From contig JBAZOJ010000034.1 of assembly GCA_041648755.1 (NCBI GenBank), positions 1-21,653 on the forward strand: DNA of 21,653 nucleotides. The letters run 5' to 3'. How positions within the stretch are numbered: position 1 is the stretch's first letter; each line of letters opens with the position of its first letter. This DNA comes from JBAZOJ01 sp041648755. Its GTDB lineage: Bacteria > Planctomycetota > B143-G9. Made by a program: the position numbers and the translations under genes. The notes beneath the pieces were generated by a model. It did not search any database, was not told where the DNA came from, and was given only the letters and a program-made list of their open reading frames with translations. Positions 15,725-21,653 of this stretch are shown here, in pieces.

Positions 15725-17345
15725 GGCTGATCAGCGTAAGATCGAATTGTTCGGCATCGAGAAGTGCCTCGTGGCCGGAGTCACGAAACCAATACGCCGG
15801 GAGAGGAATGGCCCGACCCTTGCTGTCGAGTAGAGCCTGATTCCGTACCCAGGGGTCAAGGAAGAGACCGTTGACCGAGAACAGCGAGCCGTGTGGGATG
15901 TCCAGCAAAGTAGCTCGCTTCGATGGGAAATCGACATCGAATTCAAAAGCATCGCCTCTACCCGGATGCCAGTCCAAGGACGGAAGCCCGATAATCCGAT
16001 CATCGAGCACCAGCGTGCTGTAAGCGGACTCGCCGTGCATGTCCACCTCCAGCCTTTCGCTTGGCCGCCTTGGATTGACGGCGACCCAGGTCCGCTCACT
16101 TGAATCATAGCCGCCCTCGCTCTCCTTATCGATCAGCACAAGGCTTTCATTGCCCACAACTCTTCCCATTTCGTATTGCTCCGCCACAAGGGCATCGAGG
16201 TCAACGAGGCACGCGTTCACCCAGTATCTCAACAGCAACACACGGCCGCACCTGCGCACACTCCCTGTTGAGAATTGCCCGGTGATCGGCCTGCCGTTGA
16301 TGTACAGCGACTTGTCTTTCAAAGTCACCCCGCACTCGCTGTCAAAGTAGATCGGCTCGCCGTCAGCGGGAATACTCTCGATCCTGTCCCCGCCGATAGT
16401 CGCGCGGACAAAGGCGTTGTTCCGCTTGTCCACCAGATACAGGTTCTCCCCGTCCAGCCTGCAATACTCGAGCGTATCTTGAACCGTTATCTGCTCGTCC
16501 TCCGAAGCCCAGACTGAATGGCCAGAGCCAATGAAGCAGCCTCTTGTGGATGCGAAGCAGTCATGGTTTTTTGCCGCCATCAGGCGGGGAGGCAACATCA
16601 ACACGCCATCCACGCGCGTGAACTTCTTTTCCGTGGGCGAATAGATAAGCCGGTGATCGTCATATTGCAGCGAAAGTTCCCGGTGACCCATCGCGACAAA
16701 GTACGCACCTCCAACCACTTCGGTAAGGCCATCGGGGGTAACCAACCATTCTTCCCCGGTGCCGCGCAACATGGCGATAGCCCACTCAGCTCCGGGAACG
16801 ACGCGAAAGCTCACGGCCCCGGCCTTGTAGCCACGAGGGTTGTTCCCCGTCACGTCAGTAGAGAAAAGCACCACTTCCAGGTCGGCCTCGAAAAACCACA
16901 TTATGCGGCCATCCCGGCAGACGAGCGGAACTGACCATTTCGTGCCCGACAGCTCAGGAGGAAGAGACAGCCTGTCGCCCTGCGGAATGTCCCCAATCCG
17001 CTTTTTCTCCGATCCGTGCAGCGAGTAGATTCCACTATCAGCTATGGCGATGTACTTGTCGGCGTCGCGAAAGAGCGCCAGCACTGGAACTCCGAGATTC
17101 CACATGGTCCTGAACTTCAGGTCCGGAAGCGACAGCTCGATCACTATGCCTGACTCATCGCCAGTCGCGTATGCCGTCTCATCGGCGTTCACCGCGAATA
17201 TCCTGCTGTACAGCGCAACGGGCAGACCGGGCACCAGTACATCCGGATTGGCGCCTCGCCGGGCACAGCCCACCGGGAATACAAGCAGCGCCATACCTGC
17301 AGCAAGCAGCGTCAAGGCAAGGAGCCCGTGCCGAATGGAGTTCAT
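15669..17345 (-). CDS. Paralog C: lipoprotein-like beta-propeller protein of the RCGCN family
   Basis: From ATG 17345, with AGGA close before it, this is a 558-residue protein; the frame extends upstream to 17390 but without a plausible signal. The leader (RHGLLALTLLAAGMALLVFPVGC) puts Cys27 at the lipidation point. It then has the shared block FAVNADETAYATGDESGIVIELSLP, many short beta strands (IYSLHGSEKKRIG; LVCRDGRIMWFF; LLLRYWVNACLVDLDALV), the VAVNPRRPSERLEVDMHG block, and the C-terminal QYIRCGCNFVRIGE (Cys549, Cys551). It lacks the long VTQN linker after Cys27 that B and D have. It is 88 bases upstream of B and 91 bases downstream of D. Surface or periplasmic location is inferred; function unknown. 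Confidence 0.82.
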   Translation of the reverse strand: MNSIRHGLLALTLLAAGMALLVFPVGCARRGANPDVLVPGLPVALYSRIFAVNADETAYATGDESGIVIELSLPDLKFRTMWNLGVPVLALFRDADKYIAIADSGIYSLHGSEKKRIGDIPQGDRLSLPPELSGTKWSVPLVCRDGRIMWFFEADLEVVLFSTDVTGNNPRGYKAGAVSFRVVPGAEWAIAMLRGTGEEWLVTPDGLTEVVGGAYFVAMGHRELSLQYDDHRLIYSPTEKKFTRVDGVLMLPPRLMAAKNHDCFASTRGCFIGSGHSVWASEDEQITVQDTLEYCRLDGENLYLVDKRNNAFVRATIGGDRIESIPADGEPIYFDSECGVTLKDKSLYINGRPITGQFSTGSVRRCGRVLLLRYWVNACLVDLDALVAEQYEMGRVVGNESLVLIDKESEGGYDSSERTWVAVNPRRPSERLEVDMHGESAYSTLVLDDRIIGLPSLDWHPGRGDAFEFDVDFPSKRATLLDIPHGSLFSVNGLFLDPWVRNQALLDSKGRAIPLPAYWFRDSGHEALLDAEQFDLTLISHKGSQYIRCGCNFVRIGE

Positions 17346-17376
17346 TTTCCTGCTCCGGTTTCGATGGTGGCCATTC

Positions 17377-17398
17377 GCCCGGAATAGCATTCCAGGGC
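17377..17398. repeat. Strong hairpin in the D-C spacer
   Basis: GCCCGGAAT (17377-17385) pairs with ATTCCAGGGC (17389-17398) around a 3-base AGC loop: nine base pairs with one bulged base. No T-run follows on either strand, so it is not a typical terminator. It lies between the D stop and the C ribosome site, where an RNA hairpin could protect an mRNA end or reduce expression of downstream genes. Confidence 0.6.
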
Positions 17399-17436
17399 AA
17401 GCTCAGGCGCAAACGGCAGCGACATTGCGACCATCT

Positions 17437-19143
17437 TCATTGTTCCCAGACCCGGACGAAGTTGCAGCCACACCGAACGTACAAGGAACCATCGCGTACG
17501 ATAGTCTGCGAGTACAACTCGCCATCCCCGATAATCCCCACAAAGCTTCGACGCAAAGAAATCGGCGGGAGAGGAACTGCTCGCCCGTTCCGGTAAAACA
17601 GGGTCTGGCTTTCTGACCAGATGTCCAGAACATAGCCGCCGCCGATGGGCAGCAGCACACCTTTGGGCACTTCGCGGATAATCGCCCGCTTTGCGGAAAA
17701 GTCCGCATCGAACTCGAACGCCCCGTACGAAAACGAGATGAGGAAGGTGTCCTCATGCGCCAATATGCGGTCACTCAGAACCATCATCCCACCGGGACAC
17801 TCGCCGTGGAGGTCAACGACCAGCCGATCGCTCGGCTCTGCCGGATTTACCGCGATCCAGTCCTGGTTCGGATGGTCAGGATCGTCCATCCGATCCCAGC
17901 GGACAAGAAGAAGTCTGCCATTGCATTCTGCGTAAGCCCTCTCCATCACCTCTGACTCAAGTGTGTCGAGGTCAACAAGAACGACACGCCCGCCCCCATC
18001 AAAATACAGCACGCGACCAGCCCTGCCGATTCTCCAGAAGTCCTCGACGTAGAATTTCCCCGCGACTCTGTTGCCGTTAACGAAGAAGGCAAAATCCTTC
18101 GCCGTGACCTGAACTCGGCTGTCGCAATAGACCGGGTCTCCTTCGGCAGCGGTGATCTCGATCCTGTCGGCGAGGATGTTCGCGCTTACGAAACTCCTGT
18201 TCTGCTTGTCAATCAGATACAGATTCTCGCCGTCGTACTGACAAAATCTCAAAGACGTCTGAACCGGAGGGCCGCCCTCAGCATCGCGCCACACGTACGA
18301 GTCCTCGGAGATAAAGTTCCCGCGTGTTGAAACAAAGCAGGACCAATGCGAATTCTCGGGCAACCGCAGGGAGCCCTCCACGCGGGTGAACTCCTCAGCA
18401 GCGGCCGAGTACTCGATCCGATAGTCGCCAAAACGGAGCGCAAAGCCGGAATGACCAAGTGCAATGAAACCTCCCCCCTTCTCGACCTCGACCAGACCGT
18501 CAGGGGTCACCAGCCATTCCTTTTCGGCGTCCAGCGACAGGGCGAGAGCCCATTCGGCCCCGGGAGCAACGCGAAAACTCACGGCGCCTGCTTTGAAACC
18601 GCGCGGGTTCTTTCCCTCCATATCCGTCGAGAAAAGGATTACCACCTTCTCGGCTTCGAGATACGCGTACCACATGATCTTTCCGTCCCTGCAGGTGAGC
18701 GGACACGACCTTCTGGTGCCGGACAGCTCGGGCGGAAGCCGCAGCTTATCGCCTTGCGGTATTGCGCCGATCCGCTTCTTCTCTGCGCCGCGAAGCGAGT
18801 AGATGCCGCTGGGGACGACCGCGACATACCTGTCCCCATCGCTGAAAATCGCCTGAATGGGCTCGCCGAGCTTCCACATCGATTTGTACTGGCAGGAAGG
18901 CAGCGACAACTCGACCACGATGCCGGATTCCCCACCGACCGCATACGCGGTCTCGTCAGCGTTCACCGCCCACTTGTCGCTGTCGAGCGCAACCGGTAGT
19001 CCCGAAATCAGGACGTCCCGCCCGGTGCCCGATCCTGTGTTCTGCGTCACGCTCCGCCGGGCACAGCCGGTCGGGAAGATCAGGATGGAAATGCCTGCGG
19101 CAAGCAGTGTTGCGGAGGCCATCAGGCGTCTGAAAGTGCTCAT
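17437..19143 (-). CDS. Paralog D: lipoprotein-like beta-propeller protein of the RCGCN family
   Basis: The 568-residue protein is the first of the four paralogs in transcription order. The signal (SATLLAAGISILIFPTGC) places Cys27 for lipidation. It is followed by a VTQNTGSGTGRDVL linker, the WAVNADETAYAVGGESG block, beta-strand repeats (IYSLRGAEKKRIG; LYLIDKQNRSFVSANI; VLYFDGGGRVVLVDLDTLES), the IAVNPAEPSDRLVVDLHG block and a C-terminal LYVRCGCNFVRVWEQ (Cys558, Cys560). ATG 19143 overlaps the TGA of the upstream gene (ATGA), and GGCAGG precedes it, so translation is coupled. Its post-signal region is the closest relative of the same part of B. Likely anchored to a membrane on the outside of the cytoplasm. 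Function unknown. Confidence 0.83.
   Translation of the reverse strand: MSTFRRLMASATLLAAGISILIFPTGCARRSVTQNTGSGTGRDVLISGLPVALDSDKWAVNADETAYAVGGESGIVVELSLPSCQYKSMWKLGEPIQAIFSDGDRYVAVVPSGIYSLRGAEKKRIGAIPQGDKLRLPPELSGTRRSCPLTCRDGKIMWYAYLEAEKVVILFSTDMEGKNPRGFKAGAVSFRVAPGAEWALALSLDAEKEWLVTPDGLVEVEKGGGFIALGHSGFALRFGDYRIEYSAAAEEFTRVEGSLRLPENSHWSCFVSTRGNFISEDSYVWRDAEGGPPVQTSLRFCQYDGENLYLIDKQNRSFVSANILADRIEITAAEGDPVYCDSRVQVTAKDFAFFVNGNRVAGKFYVEDFWRIGRAGRVLYFDGGGRVVLVDLDTLESEVMERAYAECNGRLLLVRWDRMDDPDHPNQDWIAVNPAEPSDRLVVDLHGECPGGMMVLSDRILAHEDTFLISFSYGAFEFDADFSAKRAIIREVPKGVLLPIGGGYVLDIWSESQTLFYRNGRAVPLPPISLRRSFVGIIGDGELYSQTIVRDGSLYVRCGCNFVRVWEQ
18707..19090. repeat. Homologous block in D shared with B (384 bp)
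   Basis: This is the partner of 15144-15527: equal length, no indel, and high identity by eye. On its upstream side (past 19090) the leader of D departs from that of B, which instead follows the leader of A. Confidence 0.75.
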
Positions 19144-21065
19144 TTACCTGCCTCTGGTTCGGTTACCGTCAGGCGCTCGAGAAAACCGTCCACGTACAGG
19201 ACGTACACTGCCCCGCCGTAATAGAAAGCGTATGATATCTTCTCCCCTACGTTGTGAATCGGGTAGTCGCCGACGACGCTTTCGCCCTTGAACAGCGTCA
19301 CGCGCGGTGGCTTTTCATGTGCGTACGCAACGTAGTAGCCGGGGGCGGCCTTCAGTATATGCGTGAATATGCGCTTCATCCCCTCGTACTCCGAGAACTG
19401 CTGGCGCCACCTGCCCGCGAAGTAATCACATCCTCCACAAGCCGTGAATTCGCCGTCCGGGCTGACCCAGACCGATGTGTCCACATCGGAGTAACCACGG
19501 GGAAAATCAACGGGAGTGCCGTCGGGCAGAATGGCGCAGTTGGTGTAGTCCGTCTTCTTGTAAGATACGGTGTTGTTGAGGCATCCAAATCGAGCATCGA
19601 ATTCGGTAAGGCCGAACTTGCCGGACTTCATGTCGCAGATGACCACCTTCCCCAGGCGATTAAGATCCGCAGTTACGTACACGGTCGGGGTCGTAGCGTA
19701 CACGGCTGGAAAGGCTGAGAGCAGCGGCAACATATCGGGCGGAATCCGGGCATCGCTCCATTCATTGCCCTTCAGGAAGTGCAGCCTTCCATCGGCTGAA
19801 AGGCATACCAGTGCTTCGCTGGAAGCTGACATCGCCACATAACGCTTGTCCCAGGGCACTGTAGCCATGTGCGCCGCTTCGGCTCTTTCCAGGCCATGCC
19901 AGGCCATCGTGCACCCGTCGTCCAGCAGATAATAGAGCCGGTCTGCATAGACCTGCGACCGCGAGGCCCAGCCATTTGGGTAGCCGGGAAACCCGTCTTG
20001 AATATACCCTGAGTCCGCGAGCCTTGTGGCTTTGCGTTTCGCGGCATCGAGAAGGAACAACGAACCCCAACGGCTCGCCAAAACATAGCGCCCGTCTCCG
20101 AGGACTATGCAGTCCCTTCCCCCCACGATGACATCGGGCTGCCACGCATGCAATCTGCGGAAACCGTCGAAGTATGCGAACAGCGGACGTTCGCATCCTG
20201 TCAGGAACAAAATACCGGTCTCGTTGATGTCAACCGGCCGACCGAAATCACTGGCGTCGCCCGGTAGGAGAGAGGCCTTCCTGTCCCTGCCGGTTTCCAT
20301 ATCGTGTACCGTTATGGCCTCGCTGCCCTTCTTCCGGAATACGACTGACTTGCCGCAGGGCTGAACGTAGCCACTGTCGGCTCCAAGATGAGCGGACCAA
20401 CGCTTTCCCTCTGATGTGGACAGCACGTATTCGCATCCGTCGGCATCCGATTTATGTGTCCACACGCAGCCCTCCTCGCCGGAGATTACGCTATAGGAAT
20501 ACCCATCCGTGAGAGGCAGCAATGTCTCCTGATCCTCATTCGTGCGCAGGTTGATGTTCCGGAATGAGAATCCGGTCTCTTTGTCACCTGTGCTGACATA
20601 ATACAGCGCATGAAGCACATCCCCTGAAACGCCCCAGCCTTGCAGGCTTTTGCTCGGGTCAGCCACACTCAGCGTCAACTTGATCGCCGGTTCTGCTGTG
20701 AAGCGGCCTGTATCGGGGGAATACACCGCTTTGCGGAGTTCTTCAGTTTCGTACGAGTACACCCAGACAACACCGTCGTCGCGGCCGCATCTCACAATGC
20801 TGCCCTCGGGAAGCAGGAGAGCAGTCTGCTGGGACACCTTTCCTCCGCTGATGCGGTAGACCTCCTTCCTGCCATCCGCCCGACTCACGAGAATAGTGTC
20901 GCGTGTGAGCCGACTGAGCGCAGTAACTTCCTCAGACAAGGGCGGAATCCCCTCCAACTGGCCGGCTGCCTCGATCATCACTTTTGGCGCGATTTCTTCG
21001 CCCGATGACCGCCCGGAAAATGCAAACAGAACGGCGGCAATTGCGAGCAATGCTACAGTTCTCAT
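19140..21065 (-). CDS. Exported beta-propeller-like protein of unknown function
   Basis: From ATG 21065 this is a 641-residue protein with a signal peptide (MRTVALLAIAAVLFAFSG, cleavage near SSG-EE). An alternative start, ATG 21110, overlaps the upstream stop as TAATG and would add 15 residues before the signal. The AAGGA site 7 bases before 21065 favours the shorter form, but the choice is open. The mature protein is a run of beta-strand repeats with short turns (RYVLASRWGSLFLLDAAKRK; DRLYYLLDDGCTMAWHG; VCLSADGRLHFLKG) typical of WD40/PQQ-like propellers. It has a CGGC at 543-546 but lacks the C-terminal RCGCN tag of the four paralogs, so it is a more distant member or only a similar fold. 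Its stop overlaps the start of D. Function unknown. Confidence 0.78.
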   Translation of the reverse strand: MRTVALLAIAAVLFAFSGRSSGEEIAPKVMIEAAGQLEGIPPLSEEVTALSRLTRDTILVSRADGRKEVYRISGGKVSQQTALLLPEGSIVRCGRDDGVVWVYSYETEELRKAVYSPDTGRFTAEPAIKLTLSVADPSKSLQGWGVSGDVLHALYYVSTGDKETGFSFRNINLRTNEDQETLLPLTDGYSYSVISGEEGCVWTHKSDADGCEYVLSTSEGKRWSAHLGADSGYVQPCGKSVVFRKKGSEAITVHDMETGRDRKASLLPGDASDFGRPVDINETGILFLTGCERPLFAYFDGFRRLHAWQPDVIVGGRDCIVLGDGRYVLASRWGSLFLLDAAKRKATRLADSGYIQDGFPGYPNGWASRSQVYADRLYYLLDDGCTMAWHGLERAEAAHMATVPWDKRYVAMSASSEALVCLSADGRLHFLKGNEWSDARIPPDMLPLLSAFPAVYATTPTVYVTADLNRLGKVVICDMKSGKFGLTEFDARFGCLNNTVSYKKTDYTNCAILPDGTPVDFPRGYSDVDTSVWVSPDGEFTACGGCDYFAGRWRQQFSEYEGMKRIFTHILKAAPGYYVAYAHEKPPRVTLFKGESVVGDYPIHNVGEKISYAFYYGGAVYVLYVDGFLERLTVTEPEAGK

Positions 21066-21109
21066 GGACACATCCTTGCTTATTGAAAGGGAGCTCTGCC
21101 GGGTGTTCA

Positions 21110-21653
21110 TTACTTTCCCGCCTGTTCTTCAGCAAGCACCACGCGGAAACCGCACTCGGCGATGTCATTCCGGTCAGCGGGAGCAACCTTGCCCCTGAAT
21201 GCGGATCGGCAGTGGTACGCGCCGCTGGCCGATGAGCCCCCGCGCAGCGTCCGGAATTCGCCGGTGGCGGGTCCGGTGGGGTCAGTCTGCTCATCCTGCG
21301 AATATGGGCCGTACCAGTCCTGGCACCACTCCCACACGTTTCCGTGCATTTCAGATAGCCCCCAGGCATTGGCCTTGTTCGCGCCAACTTGTTCCAGTGA
21401 GGACCCCGAATAGAGCATGTAGTAATACAGCCCTTTGGGATCGTCTCCGAAGCAATACTCTGTCGTGCTGCCTGCACGGCAGCAGTATTCCCACTCGGCC
21501 TCAGTGGGCAGTCGGTACCGCAGTCCCGGCGCTATGATGCCCAGCTTCCGTTCGGACTCCGTCAGCCGTCGGCAGAACTCCACTGCGTCATTCCAACTCA
21601 CGTTGGACACTGGATAATCGCTCGACAGGTACTTGCTCGGATTCGCGTTCATT
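21110..21653 (-). CDS. Formylglycine-generating-enzyme-like (FGE/SUMF1 fold) protein, 5' end outside window
   Basis: The visible 180 residues are the C-terminal part of an FGE-sulfatase domain: PVSNVSWNDAVEFCRRL, then YRLPTEAEWEYCCRAG, GLSEMHGNVWEWCQDW, RTLRGGSS and CGFRVV, in the usual order. True FGE uses two active-site cysteines after the GGS turn. Here the first position is Ser143 and only the second, Cys148, remains, as in the many FGE-like proteins that do not make formylglycine. The N-terminus lies beyond the window, so it may be a secreted single-domain protein or the tail of a larger protein such as a kinase. Its TAA overlaps ATG 21110 of the next gene. Role in the propeller operon unknown; a binding or modifying partner is an inference. 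Confidence 0.85.
   Translation of the reverse strand, partial: MNANPSKYLSSDYPVSNVSWNDAVEFCRRLTESERKLGIIAPGLRYRLPTEAEWEYCCRAGSTTEYCFGDDPKGLYYYMLYSGSSLEQVGANKANAWGLSEMHGNVWEWCQDWYGPYSQDEQTDPTGPATGEFRTLRGGSSASGAYHCRSAFRGKVAPADRNDIAECGFRVVLAEEQAGK

Noticed and set aside
13641..19090. Insertion sequence or mobile element as the source of the repeats
   Set aside because: The repeated blocks coincide with gene parts and junctions, with no transposase or terminal inverted repeats; duplication and gene conversion explain them.

Overview
The window reads as a stretch of chromosome from a fairly GC-rich, Gram-negative-type bacterium. The evidence for a diderm envelope is a type II secretion/type IV pilus pseudopilin, several lipoprotein-like signal peptides and a VWA/amidotransferase-like membrane protein. 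The mix of a large VWA protein, an FGE-like protein and many exported proteins of unknown function recalls Planctomycetota, Verrucomicrobiota, Sumerlaeota or similar candidate phyla. No gene here fixes the lineage, so that is only an impression. Clear Shine-Dalgarno sequences precede several genes. No tRNA, rRNA, CRISPR array, transposase or phage integrase was seen.

Left part (1-4669, + strand): the 3' part of a large LamG-bearing exported protein overlaps a GspJ-like prepilin, which is followed 8 bases later by a zinc-dependent alcohol dehydrogenase. The first two share a repeated GFPxxG...GRxxN.T...H..G module and probably belong to one pilus or secretion surface system. The dehydrogenase looks like a metabolic passenger of the same transcript.

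Middle part (4682-11223): a two-gene minus-strand unit holds a VWA membrane protein followed by an exported protein of unknown function. It diverges from a plus-strand pair: cysteinyl-tRNA synthetase (cysS), coupled through a TTGA overlap to an exported protein with cysteine clusters and a degenerate zinc-metallopeptidase site. The two units share an 84-base intergenic region. A 235-base gene-free region with weak hairpins and short repeats follows.

Right part (11224-21653, minus strand): this is probably one long operon. In transcription order it has a formylglycine-generating-enzyme-like protein (cut by the window edge), an exported beta-propeller-like protein, four tandem paralogous lipoprotein-like proteins of 558-596 residues (called D, C, B and A here), and a small exported coiled-coil protein. 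The four paralogs share an N-terminal VNADETAYA block and an extreme C-terminal RCGCN(F/Y)VR block. Their DNA shows recent duplication and apparent gene conversion: about 205 bp spanning two gene junctions is nearly identical, and a 384-bp block of B matches D without indels. This array is the most unusual part of the window and looks like a diversifying family of surface or periplasmic proteins.
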